Below are positions 1-11,245 of a stretch of DNA of 64,000 bases, in pieces. The stretch spans positions 359,001 through 423,000 of the forward strand of contig JACVTC010000013.1 of the NCBI GenBank assembly GCA_016946835.1. Direction: 5' to 3'. Position numbers and translations under genes: made by a program. Numbering within the stretch: position 1 is the stretch's first letter; every line of letters begins with the position of its first letter. The notes beneath the pieces were generated by a model, which was not told where the DNA came from, ran no database searches, and saw nothing but the letters and a program-made list of their open reading frames with translations. The DNA is from Neocallimastix lanati (nom. inval.) (lineage: Eukaryota; Neocallimastigomycota; Neocallimastigomycetes; Neocallimastigales; Neocallimastigaceae).

Positions 1-148
1 ATATTAATAAAAGATTTTAATAAGAATATTTAATAATAATTTTTATTATATTTAATATTAATAAAAGAAATCAATAAGAATATTTAATAATAATTTTTGT
101 TATATTTAATATTAATAAAAGAAATTAATTAGAATATTTAATAATAGT
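1..148. repeat. 54-bp tandem repeat at window edge
   Basis: A unit starting ATATTAATAAAAGA recurs at about 1, 55 and 109, so the period is 54 bases. The array continues off the left edge. It lies in what looks like the inside of an inverted copia LTR, because the motif AATATTTAATA is shared with the LTRs at 36820 and 43895. Confidence 0.6.
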
Positions 149-217
149 TTTTTTTTTATTATTATTAAGAGTATTTAATAGGAAATACAAGGTATTTAGT
201 GACACCCCTTATCAAAA
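149..217 (-). mobile_element. Inverted copia LTR edge and polypurine tract (fragment)
   Basis: The bases TGACACCCCTTATCAAA near 200-216 match, inverted, the polypurine tract/LTR junction of the copia element at 43881-43899 with about two differences. Read on the minus strand this is a polypurine tract followed by an LTR beginning TGTCA. The fragment is cut off at 218, where another LTR begins. Homology is judged by eye over a short stretch. Confidence 0.45.
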
Positions 218-920
218 TGTAAGAATATAGATTTATTTCTTATAAAATAATCTATCTTCTTATTTAATTAATTTATATTTCATTTATATTTCAATATTTA
301 TTAACATGTAAAAAATATATTAATTTATCCAAATTAATATATATTGAAAAATAATGTAAACAAATTTGTTATAATGTATTAATTACTTAAAAACATTATA
401 TATATTTTATTATTTCAATTAGTTAATAATTTATAAGATTTTAGTAATCGGTTAATTAATTTTTTCCCCAATATTATTATGATTGGGTTTTTATTAATTA
501 ATACGATGATTAATATATTAGAATATTAATCGAAGTTATTCAGGTTTTTCTACTAATCTTTTCCTGAATATCAATTTGTTAAGATTAGATACCTTTATTT
601 GATTTGTTAACTTTATCTTATCTATTTTATTTATTTAATAATTACATCTATTTAATAATTTCATCTATTTAATAATTTCATCTACTAAAATAATTATAAA
701 TAAAAAAGTATAAAAGAACTCAAATTTCTTTGATTAAAGAAATTAGAGTTATTATTATATAATGCTATATAATAAATTAAAAGAAATAAAGTCTTTTTGT
801 TTATATCTATATTTAATGTTTATAATAAACTCTGTATAAAGTTAAGTATAAATTTTTATATCTTAAAATATTGTTAAGATTTTGATATAATTTATAGTTT
901 AAATTTAAATAAAATAATAT
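218..920. mobile_element. Solo LTR, family A (TGTAAG type), old and diverged
   Basis: The start TGTAAGAATATAG and the internal blocks AATCGGTTAATTAA, ACGATGATTAATAT, CAGGTTTTTCTACTAATC and TTTGTTAAGATTAG match the better preserved copies at 7284 and 8237 in the same order. No internal coding region adjoins it. The right end is not sharp because the copy has diverged; 920 is an estimate. It is clearly older than the other two copies. Confidence 0.6.
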
Positions 921-2615
921 GTTTTATTAAAAAATATTCACTAAGTCGAAATGTCTATATAGTAATATACTATATAGATATATAATAATAATAATAAATA
1001 TTTAAATGTTTAGTTTAATAAAAATTTATTTATAATAAGCTTTGATGATTAGAATTATCAAATTAATTTGATTTTAAATTTATTTATTTTATTTAATAAT
1101 AAAATATCTATAATATATTACTATTAAGGTAATTTTACAATAACCTTACAAAGAACATAAAAGATAGATTTTTACATCTTTCTTTTATACTTTGTAAGTT
1201 ACATAATAATAATATTTAATTATAAGATAGTAATAATATAGTAATATAAATAATAATAAAATATAAGGATAAATTTAATTATATAATTAATTTGAATAAT
1301 TGAATTTAATATAGATATGTTGTAAACATATATAAAAACATAATATAAATAAAATACACGTGACGTCAAATGTATCATTGAAATTAATTATTAATATAAA
1401 CCTTATTTATTAATATTCTCAGGATTATTAGGCCTAAGATAACCCTTTAAATATTAAACAAGAATTTATATTAATTATTAATTATTTAAACATATATATT
1501 ATTTATAATTAAATAAATAATATTTTTAATTATTGAAATGTAAATAACTGAAATTGAGATTTCAATTCAGTTATAATTTCAACAAATATTAATAATCTAG
1601 TTATAGTTAGTATATTATAAATAGATTATTACACAAAAATGATTTATACCTAATATTCTTAATCTACAAAAATTAAATTTTGTAGAAGTGAATACGAGGA
1701 TAAATACTGAATAAAATAGATTTAAGAAATTTAAAAAAAAATAAATATGTTTTATTATTAAACACAAAAATGTTTTATTAAAAAAAATTTATTTTTATTT
1801 TAATATTAATCTTTATTTATTTAATAATTAATTTTGTTTAAATTAATAAAATAATTGTTAAAACTAATAAAATAATAAAATGAAATATTTATTATTTATA
1901 CTAATTTATTTTAAATTTTAATAATAAAATTGATTATTAATAATTAATAAAATATATATAATAATTTATTAAATAATTAATAATCATACTTTTTGATTAT
2001 TAAAACTAATAAAATATTTATAATAATTTATTAACTAATTAATAATAAAGAATAATTTATAATAAATATTTACATGTTTTTATATTTTTCTTTGATTTTA
2101 AACTATTTACATTAAAAATAATAAAATTAATAAAAGAGAAATAAAGAATAATTTATTATTACATTAAACAATATTTACAATTAAAATATTAATAAAGATG
2201 AGTTTTAAAATGTTATTTTAATTACAATTTGTTTATAAAAGTTGAGTTATAAAATAAATAAAATAATCATTATTTTAAATAAAAGTAACTTAAAAAATTA
2301 TTTAACTATTTAATTTTAATTTTGCGATGTTTATAAGTTTGTTTATTTGTTATTTATAATTTATTAAATTTGTTTATTATTTTGTTTATTTGTAGATTTA
2401 GAAAAATATTATTTATTAATTTATTTTAGTTTTTAATTAAAATTATTAATGATTAATTAATTTATTATTATTTTATTTTAATTATTTTTATTTAATTAAT
2501 TTTTATTAAATATGGATTTAATTTTTTTTAGAATGGATTAATTTTTGGGTTAAGTTAGACAAGAATTTGTTTTTTATTATTTATTTTAATTTAATAATTT
2601 TGTTATTTATCAAAA
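921..2615. other. A+T-rich stretch without a recognisable gene
   Basis: No ORF with credible composition is present on either strand. The segment near 1260-1660 shares short motifs (CACGTGA, TTCAATTCAGTTAT, TAGGCCT-like) in reversed order with the 659-base LTR at 3582, so it may be an inverted, very decayed copy. The rest is low-complexity A/T. Confidence 0.5.
1357..1368. promoter_or_regulatory. Overlapping E-box/CRE-like palindromes
   Basis: The twelve bases CACGTGACGTCA combine the E-box CACGTG and the CRE core TGACGTCA, overlapping by two bases, in a context almost devoid of G and C. These are consensus sites for bHLH and bZIP factors. A second CACGTG lies at 3787-3792 inside the nested LTR. 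No gene start is nearby, so this may be an LTR enhancer remnant or chance. Confidence 0.3.
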
Positions 2616-4291
2616 TGGTAGACTCGGGGTTGATTCTTATGGATTTAAAATCAAGCAGGGGGGGACGGGTATTACCCTGCTTTGATTTTAAAAAAAAAAT
2701 TTTTTTTATTAAAAAGTATTTATTATTTATTAATATAAAATTTTATTTTTGAAGTACACATATTTAATTTTTAAGAAATAGTTACAATATTTATATTTTT
2801 TTATGAATTTAAAGTATAATTATTTGTTTATAATTTAAGTAATTTTATAGAATTATTGAATTAATTTTATATCAATAATTCATTTTTGTTTTAATTTTTA
2901 TAAATATAATAATATAATATTCAAATATAATTTAATTAAAAATAATTATAAAATAAATATATATAGAAAATAGTTTTACTATTTTCTTTGATATTTTTAA
3001 GTTAAATAAATTGTTTTTAAAGATTAATATAATAAATTTAATAATCTTTAATTATTTTAAATAATACTTGTAATTATTTTCAAAATAAAATAAAATTTTT
3101 ATAATATTTAATTAATAAATTTGATAATATTTAAATAATAATTTTTATATTAAGTAATAATTTTTAATAATAATTTTTAATAATAAATTTAATTAATAAT
3201 CTTAATAATTTTATAATAATATTTAATAGTTATAATAAATAAATTTTTATAATAATATTTAATAATTTTAATAATTTTATAATATTAATAGTTTATAATA
3301 ATTTTTATGATAATATTTAATTAATAATTTTAATAATTTTATAATAATTTTTATAATAATATTTTTAATTAATAGTTTTAATAATTTAGTATCTTAAAAG
3401 TATAATTTTAATATTTACAATTGTATTTTAATATATACATATATTTAATAATATAACAATAAAGTAATTAATTAAAATTTATTTACATTATTTACAAGTT
3501 AAAATTAATTTATATCAAAATAAATTAAATTTTATTATTAAGTTTAGGTTATCAAGAATATAGGAAAGTACAATTTAGTAATGTTAAGATAATAACTGAA
3601 TTTCAATTCAATTTCAATTTCGATAATTCAGTTATTTGAATTTCAATATTAATAAATAATAATAATATAATAATATAATAATTATTATTAAATTAACTTT
3701 ATTAAAATATTTAGGAATTAGTCTAGGCCAACTAATTACTAAATATTATTAACATATTGAATTTAATATATATTAAATAATGTAAACACGTGATTGTCAT
3801 ATTAAATTAATTTCTACATATTATATTTTAATTATAAATTATAATATTTAGCAATATTTGATTCTTATATTTTATTTATATTAAATATTTATATTATTAT
3901 CTTATTTTATATTATCAATATCAAACTTATATTAATATTATTTACATATTCATATTAATAATTAATATTTTAAAAATTAATTATTTTATATAAATACATG
4001 TTTAAATTCTTTTGATTAATCCTTTGTAGGATTATTGTAATTTAAATTATAGTAATAATTATATAAAATAATAATGTAATAGAATATTATTAAGATTAAA
4101 TATAATTTATATTTTAAATAAAAACTTAATTATAAAATTTACTATGTTTTAAATAAAAGTAAAATTAAATTATTAATTAATTACTATAATTTGGCATCTT
4201 GACCTAATCGTTAAGACCAAATTATCTAAAAACTTTAACAAGTAAAGAATTATTAATAATAAAATAAAGGTTATTAATTCATTCTTTACCA
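2616..4291 (-). mobile_element. Solo LTR, gypsy family B, interrupted by another LTR
   Basis: The copy begins TGGTAGACTCGGGG and ends TTCTTTACCA, like the LTRs of the full-length gypsy element at 10211-18833. Removing the nested insertion (3582-4240) and one copy of its 5-base duplication leaves 1012 bases, exactly the length of those LTRs. It is flanked by AAAA on both sides (2612-2615 and 4292-4295), consistent with a 4-base target duplication. A GC-rich block near 2655-2690 (AAATCAAGCAGGGGGG and its inverted partner CCCTGCTTTGATTTT) forms a strong hairpin shared by all family members. The strand given is that of the full-length relative. Confidence 0.85.
3582..4240. mobile_element. Solo LTR, family D (659 bp), nested in family B LTR
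   Basis: The insert starts TGTTAAGATAATAAC and ends ACTTTAACA, giving TGTTA/TAACA terminal inverted repeats. It is flanked by the 5-base direct repeat AGTAA (3577-3581 and 4241-4245), inside a sequence that continues unbroken in the other family B LTRs. This is a textbook solo LTR younger than its host LTR. The superfamily is unknown because no internal region is present. Confidence 0.85.
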
Positions 4292-4295
4292 AAAA

Positions 4296-5587
4296 TGATA
4301 TGGGCACAGATCACACACAATATTTTAAAAACACAATATTAAATATTATAAATAAATTTTTATTAGTTTAAAAGTATTTTATAAATTTTTATTTTATTTT
4401 TATTGTCCTTTTTCAAAAGAAAGAAAATTTCTTCCTTTTATAGTTTTTTTTTTACATGAATCTTGAATTGAACATTAACATATACATTTATTTATATTAT
4501 TCTATTATGAATGTTATTTTAATATTAATATATTTTAAAATTAACCTATTCTAAAGTATCTATTTTAAAATATAGTTGTATAATTATTAATGATTTATTT
4601 ATATTTAAAATTTTAACTATCTATTCTAATAATGTTTTAATTTATCAATTAATATATAATTTAATATTCTTGTAAATTATTAATATTATATTCTCATAAA
4701 GTTTATTATTGTAAAAAGAATACAGAAAATAATAATCTATTTTAGAGAAAACAATAAAAATAATAGTTAGTATTGTCAATCGATTTAATTTTATACAGAA
4801 TTAAATATTTCTGTATTTATTTTATTAAAAACAATTTATAGATAATTATTTTTATTATAAATAATTTTATTATAAATAAATTTTTTTTTTATTATAACTA
4901 TTTTAATTTTAAATAATTTCATTATTATAAACATTTTATATTTTTTTTTCTTTTTATCATTCTTATATATGCTTATTTGAGGTAAATAAGCTAGTTCCGG
5001 ATCAAATGATATTTTATGGTTTATATCTTAATTCTGAATAGGCTCAGAAAGTGACATAACCAATATCAATAATTAAATTTAGAAAAAGTTGTTTTTGTGA
5101 TTAAGATTTTAAAAATATGTTTTATTAATATATATTTTATTTATTTTATAAATTATTTTATATACATCTTTTAATTTTATTATTTAAATTATTATTTTAA
5201 TTATTTAATATTATTATTATTATTTAGTTTTTGATTAAAATGAGTAAAAACTATATAAAAACCTGATTATTAAAATAAATAAAATTAAGAACTATTTATA
5301 TTAATTTAGTAAATTATACATTTTAAAATTTGTTTACATGTTATAAGTATTTACAATTAATAATATTTTAAAAATTATTATTTCTGTTTATTGTTTATTT
5401 TATTTTTTTTATTATTAAAATATTATTTAATATATTTTTATTTTTATTAATTTATTAATTGTTTATTATTAAACTTTATAAAATTTGTACCGTGATATTA
5501 ATTATATATATATATATATATTTTTTTTTTAATATAATATGAAATTTATATTTATAAATTTCATTATTTATCACAAAAAAAAGTACT
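4296..5587. other. No gene recognised; A+T-rich
   Basis: Poly-A/T and mixed A+T sequence. A short GC-richer patch at about 4970-5070 has no long frame and no recognisable motif. Confidence 0.5.
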
Positions 5588-5659
5588 GGGGATATAACTC
5601 AGTGGTAGAGTGCTTGCTTTGCATGCAAGAAGCCTCGGGTTCGATCCCCGATATCTCCA
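5588..5659 (+). tRNA. tRNA-Ala (anticodon TGC)
   Basis: The sequence folds as a complete 72-base tRNA. The acceptor stem is GGGGATA with TATCTCC (one G-T pair). The D-arm contains AGTGGTAGAGTG, the anticodon stem is CTTGC/GCAAG around loop TTTGCAT (anticodon TGC, alanine), the T-arm carries GGTTCGATCC, and the discriminator base is A. There is no intron and no encoded CCA. The acceptor stem is the usual one for tRNA-Ala apart from the wobble pair, and the internal A and B boxes are intact, so it should be transcribed by RNA polymerase III. Its 3' end plus CCA is complementary to the primer binding site of the gypsy element at 17799-17816. Confidence 0.97.
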
Positions 5660-5669
5660 GTAAACAATA

Positions 5670-5674
5670 TTTTT
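5670..5674 (+). terminator. RNA polymerase III terminator of tRNA-Ala
   Basis: A run of five T begins 11 bases after the tRNA. A second run of ten T lies at 5684-5693 and would act as a backup. Confidence 0.7.
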
Positions 5675-5693
5675 GTTCATTTATTTTTTTTTT

Positions 5694-5900
5694 GTAAGAA
5701 TGTTAGGGAATAAAACCCCAGGCAGAAATGTATAACGACGTGTGGAGGGCGATGATGTACTAGTATGTTAGTATATCACACTTGACAGTTATATCTGTTA
5801 TGGTCATAATAGGAGATGGGTACTCATTATGTATGTCTAAATTATTTATCAATACTTTTAGAAAAATTAATGGATGATCGTAAGTCAAGACTAGTATTGA
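5694..5900. other. GC-richer island of unknown nature after the tRNA
   Basis: About 200 bases stand out from their surroundings by much higher G content (for example GACGTGTGGAGGGCGATGATG near 5735). No frame stays open for more than about 45 codons on the plus strand and I recognise no protein motif. It could be a fragment of an older coding element or a structured RNA; nothing decides this. Confidence 0.35.
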
Positions 5901-6305
5901 TATAATAAATATTATTATTAATTTATTTACTATAATATTTTTATTTATTTATTTATTTATTTATTCCTATTTCCTTTAAAATAACTAATGACATGCAATA
6001 AATTTTATTTTTTTAAATATTATTTATATATAACTATAATAAGATTTATATATTAAAATAATTCAAAGTAAAATATTTTTTAATTTTGATGATATATATT
6101 TCATATATAAATTAATACCTAATCATAAAAAAAAATTTTTTTTTTAAAAAATTATAATATTATTATTATAATTAATAATTATAGATAATATCTTAAAATT
6201 ATTTATATAAAAAATATAAGAATCTAATATAGCTAAATATTATATTTTATAATTAAAATATAATATGTGATTTTGATAATAAATTAATTTAGAAATTAAT
6301 TTAAT
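5901..6305. other. No gene recognised; A+T-rich
   Basis: ATTT repeats near 5940-5965 and otherwise mixed A/T; nothing supportable. Confidence 0.5.
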
Positions 6306-6560
6306 TGATATGCGGGACTTTTATGTGCTACTAATTTTTAATAGTATTGTTATATTTAATTAACCTTTATTAATATATTTTAATTTATAAACCCAATTAA
6401 CTAAAGGGTCTTCTCTAAATTACAATAAAGAAGAGTAGTATTTAGAAATCTTTATAATAATTTAATAAATATTAATAATAATAAATATACATTTTAAATA
6501 TATTATATCGGAGTATAGTATAATATATAATAAATATATATTAAAATAATTGTAACGAAT
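6306..6560. mobile_element. LTR family C fragment (TGATATGCGG type), diverged
   Basis: The start TGATATGCGGGACTTTTATG is the same as the LTRs at 19789 and 55245. Later blocks diverge and the right end cannot be placed, so 6560 is an estimate. No TSD is seen. Confidence 0.5.
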
Positions 6561-7283
6561 TGTTAAGGTTCGGAGAGAGGGAAAAATAAAAATAAGTATT
6601 AATATAAAAAATAAAGAAAATCAATAAACAAGAAAAATAATAAACAAAATAATTTTATAATTTTTATTTTTTTAAATCTTTTAGTAAATTTTTATTTAAA
6701 AATTACAATGTTAAAATTACAATATAAAAAATTACAATTTTTTACTGTTATTTATATTTTTTTCTTAAAATAATAGAAATGGTAAAGCCATTTCTTTATA
6801 TAATAAAAATTAATTATTATTAAATATTTTATATTATTTTTTTATTATTAATATAATTATTATTTAACTTATAATAAATAATACTTATATATTAATAGTA
6901 ATCATTAATACAAATTTTTTAAATTTGGAATTTTCCAAAGAAATAATTAATATTAATAAGTTTAATATTAATAAAAGAAATATTGATAAGATTTTGATAA
7001 ACTATAAAGAAAATTGATAAAATAAACTATATAATATTTATAAGGATTTTAATAATAATAAAATATAGATAAGAATAATAAAGGTAGCATAGATAAGGAA
7101 TTAATATTAAATATACTTTTTTAAATAGTATAATTTAATTTGTACTAATTAGGAATATAGATTAATTTATTAGAATATAGAAAGTTCCAAAAGAATAAAG
7201 AATCAAATAATTTGTTTAAGGGTTAAATGAATCATTTAGGATGAATAACCAAAAGAACATTATTTGGGCATTCTTTATCAGAA
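6561..7283. other. No gene recognised; A+T-rich
   Basis: Mixed A/T sequence. Motifs such as AATATTAATAAAAGAAAT near 6960 recall the tandem repeat at 1-148, so part may be decayed copia LTR sequence. Nothing coding is seen. Confidence 0.45.
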
Positions 7284-8231
7284 TGTAAGAATCTATAATT
7301 ATTTTTAACAAAATAATTATATTTTCTTAGTTAAGTTATAATAACATAACTTTATCTAAATCATATTACTTTCGTACACTTAATTATAATTAATAATTTA
7401 TTTAATATTATTTTAAGTATTTATTTAATTTAGTATTAAAAAATTATTTAAATATTTTTATGCATTTAAATAATAATAATAATTTATTTAATCATTCATT
7501 TAGATATTAAATTTATTAGTTTAGTAATTTAGTTAAATTTAATTTTTTAACTAAAACGCTACTCTATATTGTATAATATATTCTGTATTTTATAATGTAT
7601 CTTATATTTTGTTTAATATTATTTATATATTGTTTTCCTTATATGTAAATTCATATTTATATGATCGAAATATCTTTTATTCTTATTCTTTTATTTTCGA
7701 TCATTGGATTAGATTAACCAATCGGTTAATTAAGGTTTTTCCAATTACTTTATGGTACTTAATTAATACGATGATCGATATGGATAGAATATCGATCAAA
7801 AGCTTATCTAGGTTTTTCTATCTTATCTTTTCCTAGATAAGAGATTTGTTAAGATTAGATAACACTTTTTTAATTAACCTTATTTTTTCAAAAGGTTTAA
7901 ATAAGGCTCTTGAGTTCTCTTTGAGAAATCAAGAGTTATTATTATAACAAATATAATAAATAATAATAATAACAATAATAATAAAATAAATATTTTTAAT
8001 TACTTTTATATTAATAAAAAATAAATTGTTTAATAAAAGAATTTCACAAAATATAAACCGACTCTCTTTCTAAGTTTAGTGTTTCGTTTATTATATTTGC
8101 TATAATAAACTCCAAGTAATTAGATTTGAATCATAGGTAAGTATGATTCTTTTCTAATTCTTAATATTAGCAGTTAGAGCTAATATTAATGATTAATAAT
8201 TTAATTACAGTTTATAATTAAATTATTACAC
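7284..8231. mobile_element. LTR family A, first of an end-to-end pair
   Basis: This 948-base copy starts TGTAAGAATC and ends ATTATTACA, giving the inverted ends TGTAA/TTACA. The 5-base sequence CAGAA lies on its left (7279-7283) and also between it and the next copy (8232-8236). The internal blocks AATCGGTTAATTAAGG, ATGATCGATATGGATAG and GAAATCAAGAGTTATTA are shared with the second copy. A 75-codon frame at 7609-7836 lies wholly inside the LTR and has no protein character. Confidence 0.8.
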
Positions 8232-8236
8232 AGAAT

Positions 8237-8970
8237 GTAAGAAAATATAATTATTTTCAACAAAATAATTATATTCTCTTAGTTAAGTTATAATTAATAT
8301 AACTTTTATTTAATTCATATTTCATTTATACACTTAATTATAATTAATAAATTATTTAATTACATATTAAAAATTTATTTAGTTTAATATTAAAATTTTA
8401 TTTAATTAAATAATTTTTATACATTTAAAACAGTATTAAATTTATTTAATTATTCACTTAATTATTAAATTTATTAGTTTTAGTTTTCTCTTACTTATTA
8501 AATCATAAACTAAAATACTATTCTGTATTTTATCATGTATTCTGTATTCTATCATGTATTCTGTATTTTATTAATCATGTATTTTTATTATTAATGTATT
8601 GTTTTATATTTTTATGTAAAGTTTTATAAAATAGAACTAAATAGATTAAATTTTAAATTTTATGATCGAAATAATTTTCATTATTTTATTCTTTTATTTT
8701 CGACTATTATATTAGATTAAGTAATCGGTTAATTAAGGTTTTTCCAATTATTTCTTAAAAGTAATCGGTTTTACTTAATTAACGCGATGATCAATATGGA
8801 TAGAATATCGATCAAAAACTTATCTAAGTTTTTCTTCTAGTCTTTTCCTAGATAAGAGATTTGTTAAGATTAGTACCCCTTTTGATTTTAACCTTATTTT
8901 GACAAAAAAGTATAAATATGGCTCTTGAGTTCTCTTTGAGAAATCAAGAGTTATTATTATAACAATTATA

Positions 8971-9001
<31 letters not shown>

Positions 9002-9245
9002 TAGTTTTAACATTTAAAGTTTCTAATAATCAATAAAACAAATTATTTTAATAAAAAAAATTTTATAATTAAAACTTTTCTTTATCAATTTTAGTGTTTC
9101 GTCTATTATAATTCGTTATAATAAACTCAATAATTAGAAAGAACCATAGGTAAGTATGATTCTTTTCTAAACCTTTAATATTAGCAGTTAGTGCTAATAT
9201 TAATGATTAATAATTTAATTATAATTTTTTAATTAAATTATTACA
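8237..9245. mobile_element. LTR family A, second of an end-to-end pair
   Basis: This 1009-base copy starts TGTAAGAAAATATAATT and ends TTATTACA. CAGAA precedes it and CATAA (one change) follows. It is similar to the copy at 7284 along its whole length, but with many substitutions and small indels, so the pair is not a recent exact duplication. Confidence 0.8.
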
Positions 9246-9251
9246 CATAAT

Positions 9252-10206
9252 TGGTAGACTCGGGGTGATTCTTATTGATTTAAAATCAAGCAGGGGGGAA
9301 CGGGTATTACCCTGCTTTGATTTTAACAAAGAAAAAAATTTTTTTTTATTAAAAAGTGTTTATTATTTATTAATATAAAATTTTATTATTTAAAGTACAC
9401 ATATTTAATTTTTAAGAAATATTTACAATATTTATATTTTTTTATGAATTTAAAGTATAATTATTTGTTTATAATTTAAGTAATTTTATAGAATTATTGA
9501 ATTAATTTTATATCAATAATTCATTTTTGTTTTAATTTTTATAAATATAATAATATAATATTCAAATATAATTTAATTAAAAATAATTATAAAATAAATA
9601 TATAGAAAATAGTTTTTACTATTTTCTTTGATATTTTTAAGTTAAATAAATTGTTTTTAAAGATTAATATAATAAATTTAATAATCTTTAATTATTTTAA
9701 ATAATACTTGTAATTATTTTCAAAATAAAATAAAATTTTTATAATATTTAATTAATAAATTTGATAATATTTAAATAATAATTTTTATAATAAGTAATAA
9801 TTTTTAATAATAAATTTAATTAATAATCTTAATAATTTTATAATAATATTTAATAGTTATAATAAATAAATTTTTATAATAATATTTAATAATTTTAATA
9901 ATTTTATAATATTAATAGTTTATAATAATTTTTATAATAATATTTAATTAATAGTTTTAATAATTTAGTATCTTAAAAGTATAATTTTAATATTTACAAT
10001 TGTATTTTAATATATACATATATTTAATAATATAACAATAAAGTAATTAATTAAAATTTATTTACATTATTTACAAGTTAAAATTAATTTATATCAAAAT
10101 AAATTAAATTTAATTATTAAGTTTAGGTTATCAAGAATATAGGAAAGTACAATTTAGTAAAGAATTATTAATAATAAAATAAAGGTTATTAATTCATTCT
10201 TTACCA
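9252..10206 (-). mobile_element. Solo LTR, gypsy family B
   Basis: This 955-base copy begins TGGTAGACTCGGGG and ends TTCTTTACCA. It is flanked on both sides by TAAT (9248-9251 and 10207-10210), and the full-length element starts immediately after the second TAAT. Relative to the 1012-base LTRs it is shorter and closer in detail to the solo LTR at 2616 (both carry GATTCTTAT after the GC-rich start). It is therefore an older integration than its neighbour. Confidence 0.88.
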
Positions 10207-10210
10207 TAAT

Positions 10211-11222
10211 TGGTAGACTCGGGGTTGACACTTAGATATTTAAAATCAAGCAGGGGGGAACGGGTATTACCCTGCTTTGATTTTAAATAATAAAAAAAAA
10301 TAATTATTTATTAAAAGTTATTTTTTTTATTAATATAAAATTTTATTATTAAAAATACACACTTAATTTTTAAGAAATTGTTACAATATTTATATTTTTT
10401 TATAAATTTAAAGTATAATTAATTGTTTATAATTTAAGTAATTTTATAGAATTATTGAATTAATTTTATATCAATAATTCATTTTTGTTTTAATTTTTAT
10501 AAATATAATAATATAATATTCAAATATAATTTAATTAAAAATAATTATAAAATAAATATATAGAAAATAGTTTTTACTATTTTCTTTGATATTTTTAAGT
10601 TAAATAAATTGTTTTTAAAGATTAATATAATAAATTTAATAATCTTTAATTATTTTAAATAATACTTGTAATTATTTTCAAAATAAAATAAAATTTTTAT
10701 AATATTTAATTAATAAATTTGATAATATTTAAATAATAATTTTTATAATAAGTAAAAATTTTTAATAATAATTTTTAATAATAAATTTAATTAATAATCT
10801 TAATAATTTTATAATAATATTTAATAGTTATAATATATAAATTTTTATAATAATATTTAATAATTTTAATAATTTTATAATATTAATAATTTATAATAAT
10901 TTTTAGAATAATATTTAATTAATAATTTTAATAATTTTATAATAATTTTTATAATAATATTTAATTAATAGTTTTAATAATTTAGTATCTTAAAAGTATA
11001 ATTTTAATATTTACAATTGTATTTTAATATATACATATATTTAATAATATAACAATAAAGTAATTAATTAAAATTTATTTACATTATTTACAAGTGTAAA
11101 TTAATTTATATCAAAATAAATTAAATTTACAATGAGGTTTAGGTTATGAAGAATATAGGAAAGTACAATTTAGTAAAGAATTATTAATAATAAAATAAAG
11201 GTTATTAATTCATTCTTTACCA
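10211..11222 (-). repeat. 3' LTR of the gypsy element
   Basis: This is the 3' LTR in element orientation (minus strand), 1012 bases. It contains the family B hairpin where AAATCAAGCAGGGGGG near 10240 pairs with CCCTGCTTTGATTTT near 10270. The inner boundary is followed by the purine-rich tract. Confidence 0.92.
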
Positions 11223-11245
11223 TGATGCCCCCTCTAAAACTCAAG

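Noticed and set aside
7609-7836. 75-codon frame
   Set aside because: Lies inside LTR family A and the frame is not kept in the second copy.
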